Source of the DNA: Orbilia blumenaviensis
Lineage: Eukaryota > Ascomycota > Orbiliomycetes > Orbiliales > Orbiliaceae
Direction: 5' to 3'
DNA length: 64,000 bases
NCBI GenBank assembly: GCA_036872755.1
Contig: JAVHNS010000001.1
Coordinates: 3,968,001 to 4,032,000, forward strand
Shown: positions 33,550 through 43,967 of the stretch, piece by piece
How positions within the stretch are numbered: the stretch's first letter is position 1
Layout of the letters: every line of letters begins with the position of its first letter
Translations under genes and position numbers: made by a program
The notes under the pieces: generated by a model
Told to the model about the DNA's origin: nothing
Seen by the model: only the letters and a program-made list of their open reading frames with translations
The model's database searches: none

Positions 33550-35273
33550 ATGGTCCCCTGCACCGACCCCATCACCGGCGCCACCATCCAAGGGAATGGC
33601 GAACCCATCGAAGAAGAAGAAGAAGAAACCCCCCAAATCAACGAAAAAGAACTGCAATCGACCGCCCAAACCTGTCTGATAAACTACGGCACCCCCTTCC
33701 ACAAAAACATCATAACCCGCGCCCAGGGTCTCTACATCTACACCCCTCAAAACCACAAAATGCTAGACTGGACCTCAGGACAGATGTCCTGTCTCCTCGG
33801 CCACGGTAACCCGGAGATAGTAGATGTGATCCATAAACACGCGAGAGATTTGGATCATTTGTTCAGCGGGATGTTGAGTCCTCCTGTTATAAACCTCGCG
33901 AGGAGACTTACCGGGTTAACGCCGAAGGGGTTGGATAAAGCTATCTTTTTGAGTACGGGCGGTGAGAGTAATGAGTTTGCGATTAGGATTGCGAAGTTTT
34001 ATACGGGGAAGTTTGAGGTTGTGGGGTTGAGTGCTAGTTGGCATGGGGTTACTGGGGCGGCTATTGGGGCGCAGTATCATTCTGGAAGGGCGGGGTATGG
34101 GCCTGTCGTAAGTATCCCTTCCTCTTCTTCTTCTTTTTTCCTTACATCAGCTAGTATGATTCTTGGAGGGGCCATTGAATCGAATTCATGAAAGAGATGG
34201 TGGATGGAACCCTGGTTGGTCGCTTGACCTGTTCGGGAGCTAGCCAGAAAATCAAGCTTTCAAGCTTGTCCTGCTCCCCCCTGCACTTCTACCAAACAGC
34301 TTTCATCTCAAATGCAACACACAAAATCCAACAACTCCCCTCCAAACCCCCCATATAAAAAACACTATATCAAAATAAAAAATTACTAACAATTTTTTTT
34401 TTTTTTAAAAAAAAAAAGATGCCAGGAAACTTCGCCCTCCCCGCCCCCAACGCCTACCGCTCCATCTTCCGCCACCCAGACGGCACCTACGACTGGCAAA
34501 CCGAACTAACCTACGGCTTCTCCCTAATCGATCGCCAATCCTGCGGCTCCCTCTCAGCCGTAATCCTCGAACCCATCCTCTCCTCCGGCGGAATGCACCC
34601 CCTCCCCGCCGGGTATCTAAAAGCTCTAAAACACCACTGTGAAACCAGAGGAATGTTATTAATAATAGATGAAGCCCAAACCGCCATTGGGAGGGCGGGG
34701 GATATGTTCGCGTTTCAGCATTATGCGGAAGATGAAGGTGTTGTACCGGATATTTTGACCCTAAGTAAAACATTGGGAAATGGGATCGCGTTGAGCGCTG
34801 TTGTGGTCAGTGATGAGATCGCGGAGAAGACGGCGAGGGATGGGTTTATGTATTATACCACGCATTTGAATGATCCTTTACCTGCTGCGGTGGGGGATAA
34901 AGTACTGGAGATCGTGGAGCGGGACGGGCTTGTGGAGAAATCAAGGGAGCTTGGAAAAGTGCTACAAAGTGGGTTGAAGAGGTTACAGGAGAGGTATGGG
35001 TGTATAGGTGATGTAAGAGGGAGGGGTTTGATGGCTGGGGTGGAGATTGTGACTGATAGGGTTACTAAGACTCCGGGGTTTGAGTTGGGGAATAGGATCG
35101 GAGAGAGGATGGCGGATTTGGGGGTTTGGGCGCAGCTGGGCACGCATCAGAGTTTTGCCGGTGTGTTTAGAATCGCGCCGCCGATTACCATTACGAAGGA
35201 GGAGTTGGAGGAAGGGCTGCAGATTATGGAGGAGGCGTTTGCGAGTACTGAGGGGTCCATGCCGCTTTATTAA
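33550..35273 (+). CDS. Class-III PLP aminotransferase (470 aa)
   Basis: Fold-type I, class-III pyridoxal-phosphate enzyme. Two exons: 33550-34107 and 34419-35273, joined in phase. The intron is unusually long for this window (311 bases) and ends with a T14/A11 tract directly at the acceptor. Motifs: LDWTSGQMSCLLGHGNPEIV, FLSTGGESNEFAIRIAK, SASWHGVTGAA, Asp270 in LIIDEAQTAIGR, and the PLP lysine Lys303 in LTLSKTLGNG. The motif wording is closest to 2,2-dialkylglycine decarboxylase-like members; substrate is not certain. No targeting signal is evident; the N-terminus has a Glu run. No pathway neighbour is adjacent. Confidence 0.88.
34393..34417. repeat. T14/A11 tract at an intron acceptor
   Basis: 14 T then 11 A, directly before the acceptor AG of the aminotransferase intron, replacing the usual pyrimidine tract. 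Confidence 0.85.
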
Positions 35274-35549
35274 ACCACTTTCTCGCTCTCTCTCTTGTGT
35301 TATATATATTTCCTTAGGGCTCTTTATTATTTTTATCCTTTGATAGGTGGTTGGAATGACTGTTTTGGTTGTAATTATACAAATAACGACTCGATGGACG
35401 TTTTCCTTCTTTTCATTTCTCTTGAACGCCAGACACCGAGAGCATATAACCCATTTTCCCCTTAAAAAAACGAAAAGAAAAAGAAAGGCGCTACAAGATT
35501 AAAATACCTAGTAATCCAACAAAAGAAGAAAAAAATAAAATATATGATA

Positions 35550-37763
35550 TCATAACGTATGCGCCCCTCCCTCCACCACCGCAGGCGGCATACTCCCAAA
35601 CAAACTCTGCCAGATATCATCAATAGCATCAAACCCTCCCAGCGGATCAAACGGCATCAAAGTCGTATCATTCAAGAACGGAAACGCATCTTCATCCGCC
35701 ACCGCCGTAACCGCCACAGTATTAGGCGTCTGAATAACCGCAGCAGCAGCAGTAGCAGCAGGCGCAACAACCGGTGCCACCGGTGCTACTACCACCGCGG
35801 CAACAGGGGGCGCAGTAGTCTGCACCCTCGATATCAACTCCGCGCATCTCTCCAAGCACAGTTCCCCCAGCTCCCATCCATGGTTATCACGGTGAGATTC
35901 TAGGTTATCCTTTAGTGAGATTAATGTTGCAGCGCACGCGACTTTTATAGCTTGATTCTCGGTTTCGACCGCACAGCGTAGTAATATCATCGTGGCGACG
36001 ACGAGTAGATGACTGGTGTATGGTAACCAGAATTCTTGAAGTTGCTGGGTTGTTAGGTTTGATATGTATTCCAGGACTTTTGTTGCCGCGAGCTGTAGGT
36101 CTACCAGACAGTCGTGGATTACTAGCGCCGGGTTTGAATTCGTGCCTGCTGCGGCGGTGGCAGCGGTTGTAGCGTGGGATTGCTGCTGCCATGCCGCTCT
36201 GAGACTAAGTCTGCTGAACAGCAGTTTCACGGAAAGGTAGCAGAATTGAAGATTACTACTCGCATTATCCTTCACTTGCGGCCTGCGAGTGGTCTCCGGC
36301 ACCTGTGACTCCTCCCATTTCCTCAGCATCACAGCAGTCGTCCTCAGAGTCTCCATCAAAACTCTAGGATCCGGATCCAAATGGTACACCATCGGTAATA
36401 TCTCAGCCAAAATCTGTGTTAGAGAGCATAACGAATAAAACGACATAGAACAGCTAGCCGACGGTAAATACCCCGCAGAATTTGCCGTAGATGCCGTTCT
36501 AGGACTTCCACTGTTATTACCCGTCGTTGAATGTGTTTCCGGCAGTCTGACATCATGGCACCCCTTTGCGATGTTGGGCGGTGTGCCGTAACTCAGACTC
36601 GACCAGGAGTCGATGAGGAAGATGCACCACCACATCTTTATCCTCATCTCCTTCTCAGCAGGTGTTTTGTTCCATTTCCTGGGGTCTCTGTGCAGGCCGA
36701 AGCTATGTGCCAACGCCACAACTCGACTTGAATTCGCGATGTTGCCGACGTAGTATAACGACGGCCTACCAATAACATTGATAGCGCAGATGAGTATCGT
36801 CGAGAAGCTAGGGGATGTCGAGTCCTCCTGTAAAGCCCTAACCGCAAGATTCCATATATAATCCGAGTCCGGCCTCGGATGCAACCTCAGAATCTCGGAT
36901 TTATCCCACAGCGGAACAATACTAGCATAAACATTACACAGCAAGGCGGAATTAACCTCCGCCCAATGCTGTCCGAGAAGCTGCGACCTAAGTTCTTCCC
37001 CTATAATAGGAAAACAAGGGTGTACGAGTTCAAAGTACATCCGTATTGCCTCCTTTTTAAAGGGACCGAATATTTGTTCGATTATCTCGCGCTGTTTGTC
37101 GCCCGTATCGAGTTTTGGTTGCACGCCTCGACGGTATTTAGGGACTGTGACGTAGACTACTGAGCCTGAGGGACCGGCTTCGGTGGCGTAGGTTGTTGTT
37201 GTTGTATTAGAAGCGGTGGCATTGGAGGTATTATTGCAGGTGGTTGAGGAATTGTGACGGTGGGATTGCGGGGTTATGCTCATATGACGCTGGACGATTT
37301 CTACATCCTCGGCGACGGAAGGGCCGACGATGATGGATGATTTGCCGTCCGAGAGGGAGTTTGAGTGGTGGTGATGGTGGATGTTATGGCCATGATGATG
37401 CTGATGTTGTTGTTCGGAATCATAGCGACGACGTTTTGTAGGGTTAATTGAACCGCCACCACTATTACTGTTATTATTATAATGATGATGATTAGACGTG
37501 GATAAAGACGAAGCCGAGGACGAGGATGTAAAGTTCGAGTTCGAGGTGGAGGAATGGTGGGAGCTGTTGGAGTTTGAGGTTGAGGAGTCGTCGGGGGAGG
37601 TTGAGGAGGGAATCTGGCAGGCGACGCCCTTCTCGCGGCAGAACAGGCAGGGCTGGTTGGGCAGGTCGATCTTGCAGCGGATCTTGCGCTGGCGACAACG
37701 CGCGCAGGCGGGGACCTTGTGGGAGCGGTACGGCCGGTGTTCCATGGACATCGAGCCCATCAT
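35550..37763 (-). CDS. Zn2Cys6 transcription factor (737 aa)
   Basis: Fungal binuclear-cluster regulator, single exon. The zinc cluster is Cys20, Cys23, Cys30, Cys39, Cys42 and Cys49 (spacing 2-6-8-2-6), preceded by the basic RPYRSHKVPAC context. A Ser/Asn/His-rich linker follows (about 55-200). The fungal_trans middle homology region begins near residue 235 (IRMYFELVHPCFPIIGEELR) and includes RVVALAHSFGLHRDPRKWNK and KMWWCIFLIDSWSSLSYGTP. The tail is rich in Ala, Val and Thr and ends near DDIWQSLFGSMPP, possibly an activation segment. Target genes are unknown. The lack of introns over 2.2 kb is notable. Alternative Met codons at positions 2, 5 and 7 precede the cluster. Confidence 0.93.
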   Translation of the reverse strand: MMGSMSMEHRPYRSHKVPACARCRQRKIRCKIDLPNQPCLFCREKGVACQIPSSTSPDDSSTSNSNSSHHSSTSNSNFTSSSSASSLSTSNHHHYNNNSNSGGGSINPTKRRRYDSEQQHQHHHGHNIHHHHHSNSLSDGKSSIIVGPSVAEDVEIVQRHMSITPQSHRHNSSTTCNNTSNATASNTTTTTYATEAGPSGSVVYVTVPKYRRGVQPKLDTGDKQREIIEQIFGPFKKEAIRMYFELVHPCFPIIGEELRSQLLGQHWAEVNSALLCNVYASIVPLWDKSEILRLHPRPDSDYIWNLAVRALQEDSTSPSFSTILICAINVIGRPSLYYVGNIANSSRVVALAHSFGLHRDPRKWNKTPAEKEMRIKMWWCIFLIDSWSSLSYGTPPNIAKGCHDVRLPETHSTTGNNSGSPRTASTANSAGYLPSASCSMSFYSLCSLTQILAEILPMVYHLDPDPRVLMETLRTTAVMLRKWEESQVPETTRRPQVKDNASSNLQFCYLSVKLLFSRLSLRAAWQQQSHATTAATAAAGTNSNPALVIHDCLVDLQLAATKVLEYISNLTTQQLQEFWLPYTSHLLVVATMILLRCAVETENQAIKVACAATLISLKDNLESHRDNHGWELGELCLERCAELISRVQTTAPPVAAVVVAPVAPVVAPAATAAAAVIQTPNTVAVTAVADEDAFPFLNDTTLMPFDPLGGFDAIDDIWQSLFGSMPPAVVEGGAHTL

Positions 37764-40501
37764 TTCTGTTTTTCTCTCTATCTAGGTATCTGTATCTTTA
37801 TCTTAGACTATATTATATTATATCAATTCGATTCCCAATTCCAATTGAGGGTCAGTATTTTGTATCCGTAGTAGGTATGGTATGTGTAGATGGCGATGGT
37901 GTAGATGGAGGAGGATGATGGGGGGATGAGGTGTATAATATTATTTTTTTTCTTTCTTTCTTTCGTTCTATCAATCGGAGCCTAGCTAAGCTAAGAGTAA
38001 GAAAGACCCGAGTGTGTGGAATGTATGTTAAGTATTAGGTAGAAGTAGTAGAGGATGCCAGATGCATGCTGATGTCAAAGTGCGCCTTAGCTCAGCTACT
38101 TAAACCATTTGAGTAAAATATCCTAATCAGTTCACTATCACAGAGAAGAGAAAAGAGAAGAAAGAGAAAAAAAGAGAGTTAGTAAGGAAGTAGTCAGGCA
38201 ATGCAGCTAACAAACAGACCCCTGTATACCGTGGATTGGTCCGCCCGTTCTCGTTCTCTCGTTCTCTCGTTTCTCGTTTCTCGAATTCCCCCCGTCCTTG
38301 CAGCTAATTAGCCTGGCTTGCATGGTGGGCCTGGGATTAGGAACTGCGGCAGTTGCAAATTGCAAGTCGAGACTCAACCTGCCGGGTTGGTTAGACTTGG
38401 ACTACCTCACCGCTCACCACCTATGGCTAGCTAAGCTGGGTCTGACCAGCAGCTGTTGGTTCGAATTCGTCGTCGATGAATTTAATAGTGTGTGTATCTG
38501 TGCACTGCCGCATTTAATAATTGTATATATAATATAAAGTTCTATTCTGTTCCATTCGATACGTGATTCTATCTCATCGACCCCTGGCATTGAATTGTAA
38601 TTGCTTTGTTATGTAACGCTATAATCATGTTCTGGCCCATCCCCAGGTCGATTGCACACTTTCTGGAAGGTATTACATAATCATGATAGTAATACATAAG
38701 ATCGATCGACGGATAGAATAGCTAAATGGCAGTGCAGTGTTTGATTGGCAATTGGTATATCTACCTAGGTACATACCTACATAGCCCAGGTTACATGGAT
38801 TTCAAACCGAGGCCTGCCCAATGCACGGTGTATAGACTTAAACTCTTTTGTTTTATAAATTTAATTTAAATTTGGTTTGATTTGATGCCGTTGCTGGTGC
38901 TGAGCCAGTGCTGTGGGGCCGGTATACGCGTATATATATTACTGCATTGGCGTATTATATATATAATATATCGCTGTTATCCGTGGCCATAGCCCTGTAA
39001 CTTGTAACCTCTAACCTGTAACATGTAACCGGTACCTGAATAGCCCATGTGTATTATAGGTTAGTCGGATACAAGAGTCAGGTTCGGATTGAAACAAGTA
39101 CTTAGTAACCAAGGCACAATATCCACGCACACACACAGAGAGAGGGAGAAACACGGGAGCGCTTATTGCATGCATGCAAGGTATACCGGTATTAATTTGA
39201 TCCGACTGATCGATTGATTGATTGATTGACCGTTCCAGCAGCCAGTAGCCCTATAGCCTAGGCCGGTAGTCAGTTACCGATGCACGCATGCATGCATGCA
39301 TAGACGGTACAGCCACCGCCTCTTCCTCCTCGGATCGGTATCGATATTTTGATTAATTAATTAAAATGTCAAACCCAAAAGCTGAAGCTAACCTAGCTGC
39401 GCACCCGCGGTTACGTTATGCTAGCCTCTTTAGCCAGCCCATTCGTTTCAATTGTCGACTACGGTAACTACCTAAGTAAGTATCGAATGCATGAGTATGC
39501 ATGCATGAGGGTTAGTTAAGTCAGTAAGTAAGTACTTACTTACTCACTCACTTAATCACTTACCTACTTATTAAGGAAGGGGGAAGGGGGAAAGGGTGGG
39601 ACGTGGAATATAATACACCCGAGCGAAGGTGGACTTGATATGAAAATCAGCCTTATGGGACAGCCTCGACCACTAAAGAGCATACGTATGTCGGTGGGAG
39701 GCCTTCGATATTGCCCACAACGACTGGTTAATCTGCATAGGTATTATACTGTACTGTACTGCCCTGGCACCGCATCTGCACTGCATCTGGCCAGATCCGG
39801 AATTGATGTGACCTTTTCTGCTTCTTTGATATATCGTCGTCTTCATCTCTCACGTTCGCGCTCTCATTCGTATCCCGTAGATTAAAAATGCGGCTCCAAT
39901 TTCCCGCCCCAGATCTGACAAAAAGGGCCAAGGTCAATTGAAAGACACACACAATTGGCACTAGACTGTTTCTGGATTCAACTTATATCATAAAATAACT
40001 CCCCTAGTCAGTGTAAAGTAATCCAAATCCATATAGTACTTAGTCAGTGGAGCTGTCAACGATCGAGGGCATCAAGTCCCGAGGTAGTACACGCATATGA
40101 TGGTCAAGGAGTGGGATGGTAAACTGGAAGCGGGCATGCTATCCTTGCCCCGACTCAACTTGTTTCAGCTGCGGTTTTGTGCCAAGACCCCGGACTGATA
40201 CACACCAGCCAACCATCAAACAGCATCATCATCATCACCCATTCTCATTCTCATTCTCATCATCTTCCTCCTGATCCCTTTTCTTTTTCAATATCTGTCT
40301 ATCTCTGCATCGATAACCTTACATATTACTTCGCCAACTTCAAATCTCCACGGAGGACCGACCTGAGCATCGATCACACACACACAGCTTACGTACTCTG
40401 GGCGCCAACTTGAAACATCATCATCATCATATCTTACAACTGTTCACACAACCGGGTCTTCCAAGCTCCGAGCTTCTATCTATCAAACTCTCAAAGCAAC
40501 A
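37764..40501. other. Long divergent intergenic region
   Basis: 2.7 kb between the Zn2Cys6 gene (-) and YKT6 (+). The left part probably holds the regulator's promoter and leader. It is rich in simple repeats: TCTCGTT-type repeats (38249-38284), a GATT run near 39210-39228, GCATGC repeats (39167-39178, 39284-39301, 39497-39508), and a 22-bp perfect palindrome (39523-39544). No gene seen; the open frames at 38298-38537 and 39640-39961 look random. Confidence 0.45.
39523..39544. repeat. 22-bp perfect palindrome
   Basis: AGTAAGTAAGT followed by its exact reverse complement ACTTACTTACT, inside a longer TAAG/ACTT tetramer tract. Confidence 0.85.
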
Positions 40502-41396
40502 ATGTCGACCAGCGCAGCCGCCACCACTGCTGTCTACCACATCGCTGTAATTAATCCACTTTCAACCATCCCTATTAAAAATTTCATTAGGCTTTTCGAA
40601 CAGGCTCTCTGATATTTCCTTGTCATATCATAAAAAAAACTAGATCTATGATACCAGCGAGAAGCCAGCCAAGAAGCTCATCTCCGAAAGCAACCTCGAG
40701 AGCTTTGGCTACTTCACCCGCAGCAAGTAAGCCACTGCCGCCACTAACCCCCTTCTCAAAACATTTCATCAGTATTCACTGCTCTAACACTCTTTCTCTG
40801 TCTAAAAATAGTGTCGACCAATTCATGAACTTCACCGCCTTGACCGTCGCCGAACGAACAGCTGCTAACGTCAGACAGAGTGTCCAAGAAAACTGTACGC
40901 TATCTATCCTCTCTCTCTCTTTTCTTTCACGTGTCCAACCCCGGGATTCTGATCCTGCCAAACCGCTGCTAACATGGAAGAAAAACAAACAGCATACATG
41001 GTCCACGCCTACAGCCGGCCCGAAAACTGCACAGGCATAGTCATCACCAACGCCGAATACCCCCGTCGCATCCCTCACGAGCTTCTAAACCGTCTCCTCG
41101 ACGAATTCATCACCAAACACCCCCGCAACACCTGGGCACCTAATAAAACCTACGACCTGCCACAACTCAAAGAATACCTTGTCAAATACCAGGAACCTTC
41201 CCAGGCCGACAATATCTCGAAGATTCAACGGGAGTTGGACGAAACTAAGATCGTGCTGCATAAGACTATCGAGAGCGTTCTTGATAGAGGGGAGAAGTTG
41301 GATACTTTGGTGCAGAGGAGTGATAATTTGAGCAATGCTAGTAAGATGTTCTATACCAATGCGAAGAAGCAGAACAGTTGCTGCATTGTTATGTAG
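40502..41396 (+). CDS. YKT6: v-SNARE Ykt6 (204 aa)
   Basis: R-SNARE working in several fusion steps (ER-Golgi, intra-Golgi, endosome-vacuole, autophagosome). Four exons: 40502-40546, 40644-40726, 40812-40894 and 40993-41396. The N-terminal longin domain reads AVYHIAIYDTSEKP, FGYFTRSNVDQFMNFTALTV and SYMVHAYSRPENCTGIVITN. The SNARE motif near 145-195 includes LDETKIVLHKTIESVLDRGE and LDTLVQRSDNLSNASKMFY. There is no transmembrane segment; the C-terminus is CCIVM, a CaaX-type box in which the second Cys would be prenylated and the first palmitoylated. Introns are short (80-98 bases). Confidence 0.95.
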
Positions 41397-42225
41397 ATTT
41401 TCCATCTCTACGCCTCCATCAACAGTCATTTAGGAGCTAGTACGAGGGGGGAGGGGAGAGACTGGAGGGATGTGTGTGTACGAACAGCCAGAACAGAACA
41501 CCTAGGGCATCATCTTTTTTTCTAAAATGCCCCCAAGGGTCAGCAGCCACAGAGAGAGAGAGGGACAGAGCAAATGTAATATGTGCGTCCGTTCGCTTTT
41601 TATCAGCAGTTTCTAGATCTTCGGCCCTTTATTTTTGTCCTGTTAGTTGCTTGATCTTTTATGAGTGTATGTGTCTTGTTTTCGTTTGATGGTCGTTTTT
41701 TATTTTTGATTTTTGATTGCGGCATTCACCGGGGACACTTTTCTTAGCCAGTATGGTACCACCGTTGATTCCTTTTTGGCCTTCAGCCCTTTCTCTGTTT
41801 CAAATACACTTTGAGGAAATTATAATATTATACCAGACACCTCTGCTCTAGGTTCGAGATAGATGCGGGATTGTTGCTCAAGGGGTGTCTTTTCATGCGA
41901 TCTCTAAGTGCTACATAAAGCAGTCGTCTCCTCGATGCATATCGTGCTGACTCGACGTCCCAACAGACTGAGTATTATCAGCACCATGATTTTGACCGTA
42001 AATCACGGCCTCGTGGCGCTAATGGCCAGCACATCTTTATATTATTACATATATCTATCTCCAAGTCAATATACTACCATTATATACAATCATATTTATT
42101 TCTTCTACCTCGTCTCCTCTCTGCCTTGAGATGCATCGACACTCTCCCACTTACCCTCCCATCGATAAATACCAAAATCCACTTCTTCACTCTACCAAAT
42201 CCCTCCTCCAAAGGTCATACCAAAG
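41397..42225. other. Intergenic, YKT6 / Fic gene
   Basis: YKT6 3' flank then the Fic gene upstream region. Open frames at 41474-41689 and 41908-42129 are not convincing. No RNA gene seen. Confidence 0.45.
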
Positions 42226-43437
42226 ATGTCACAGCCTCCAGAGACCAGCAGCACCAGCACCAGCAATAATCCCCGCCCCTACCTCCCCCTCCGCCTAATA
42301 ACCACCCTCCCCACCCTCCAAAACCTAACCAACCTAAAAAGGATCCTCATAACCCCCACAGAAACAACATCCACCCCAGCTCCATCATCCAAAACCGCAT
42401 ACCTAACCGCCATCCGACTTTTAAGACTCATCCGTACTCATAAAGACGGAAATTCGGTCCAGTCGTCTACATGTAGAATACTACTTGCTTCGGCGTTGGA
42501 GATGGAGCTTTGTAGGGTTGTTTTTGGGTCGAATTATATTGATGGAGTTGCTAGGATGGGGTTGGAGGAGACGATGGAGGTTTGTAAGATGGTGTTTAGG
42601 TATGAGGATGTCGATGGGGGTACTTCGGGTATTGCCCGGAATGCATCTACTGCAGACGGCACGGATTCTACCACTACTTCTGCAGAACCGGAAGCCTCTT
42701 CCACCGGAGAAGAAGATGATGATGATGATGAAGACACCAAAAAGAAACGACAAGAGGAAAAAGAAGAAAGTAGAATCCAAATCCTCCAGCATGCACGCGC
42801 GCTAAGACACTTTTTAACACATTATAACGTCCAAGACGAGCCTATTTCCGAATCTTTGATCTTATCAACCCACAGAGTGCTATGCACCAACCACCCTCCT
42901 AACGAGATGGACGGAAGTCCATGGCATGAATGGGCGGGTAAATACCGTACCTCCGAGATTGGGATTGAAGTTGAAATCGACGATGACGAAGATGAAGAAG
43001 AAGGAGGAGAAGGCGAGGGCAAGAAAACGGGGATTGTGAGAGCGGTCGATGTGCCGGAGTACATGCGTCGGCTTATTCGAGATTTTAACTCACGGATTCC
43101 GGAGAATAGTAATATTAACGAGATGGGTGAAGAGGAGGGGAATGCTAATGCGCAACCGATAAAACTGGCATCATACCTTTGCACGCAGTTTTTGACTGTT
43201 CATCCATTTACGAGTGATAATGGGATTATGTCTAGGATTTTGTTGAATGCGGTGTTGTATAAATATACGGGATTGGTGGCTTCTCTTGGTTCTGAGGAAG
43301 GGGTGGAAGGGTGGGGGAGGGGGAATATGGAGGTTGAGAGGTTGGTGGGGGATAGGGTTGAGGAAGGGGGTGGGAGGGTTGAGGGGATGGTGGGGTTTAA
43401 CTTTGGGAGGGAGGAGGAAGAGGAGGAAGAGGATTAG
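42226..43437 (+). CDS. Fic-domain protein with altered catalytic motif (403 aa)
   Basis: Fido/Fic-family protein, single exon. Fic enzymes usually transfer AMP to hydroxyl side chains using HPF-x-(D/E)-GNGR-xx-R. Here the core is HPFTSDNGIMSR (His326 to Arg337). His326 and the final Arg are kept, but the metal-binding acid is Ser, the first Gly is Asp and the phosphate-binding Arg is Ile. Upstream, FGSNYIDG (residues 100-107) fits the inhibitory-helix motif S-x-x-I-E-G with Asp in place of Glu. Helical context around both motifs is family-like (SRILLNAVLYKYTG). Between lie a disordered Thr/Glu/Asp stretch (140-190) and an acidic loop (245-265). Catalytic AMP transfer is doubtful. Confidence 0.82.
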   Translation: MSQPPETSSTSTSNNPRPYLPLRLITTLPTLQNLTNLKRILITPTETTSTPAPSSKTAYLTAIRLLRLIRTHKDGNSVQSSTCRILLASALEMELCRVVFGSNYIDGVARMGLEETMEVCKMVFRYEDVDGGTSGIARNASTADGTDSTTTSAEPEASSTGEEDDDDDEDTKKKRQEEKEESRIQILQHARALRHFLTHYNVQDEPISESLILSTHRVLCTNHPPNEMDGSPWHEWAGKYRTSEIGIEVEIDDDEDEEEGGEGEGKKTGIVRAVDVPEYMRRLIRDFNSRIPENSNINEMGEEEGNANAQPIKLASYLCTQFLTVHPFTSDNGIMSRILLNAVLYKYTGLVASLGSEEGVEGWGRGNMEVERLVGDRVEEGGGRVEGMVGFNFGREEEEEEED

Positions 43438-43967
43438 GGGATTATATGGGGAAGGTATTTCTATCGGTTGCTAAAAGAGCTTTGGATATCGGATTACGGG
43501 CTTATGGGTCACAATAACTGTCTGGGACAGGAATTCTATAGCGAGCTGCAACGCGTTGGGCATGTTGCATTTTTTGGGGCTGGCTACAATTCGCAGGATG
43601 AAGTTTATAAAGGACTAAGATAATCATCAAAGTCCAGATGTGCATTCGTTAGATATGTAAATTCTATCAATACCACGGTGTGCGAGCCTATGAAACTCTC
43701 CTTGTTGTCTATATTAAGAGCAAGCTCGATCAGAAGAAAAAAAGGAAAGACAAACAAAACGTCTATGCAAAAGCTAAGAATTCGAAGGAGACCAGTAACA
43801 CGCAATTCATGACAGAGAAAGCATAACCCTTGATGCACGATGTATGAACAGAGAGTAGTAGATGCCGGAAAGGTCCTACGCCGAGACTCCAATCATTCGA
43901 GCAAAGGAAGATAAAATCATAATAATGATAAGAAAGAATTGAAAAGGGAAGGGAGTATAAGGTTTTT
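43438..43967. other. Convergent intergenic
   Basis: 3' flanks of the Fic and dehydrogenase genes. The frame at 43605-43892 (-) lies downstream of the dehydrogenase stop and is not supported. Confidence 0.5.

Noticed and set aside
38370..38475. Possible tRNA (GGTTCGAATTC near 38458)
   Set aside because: No acceptor stem, D arm or anticodon arm could be paired around the T-loop-like sequence.
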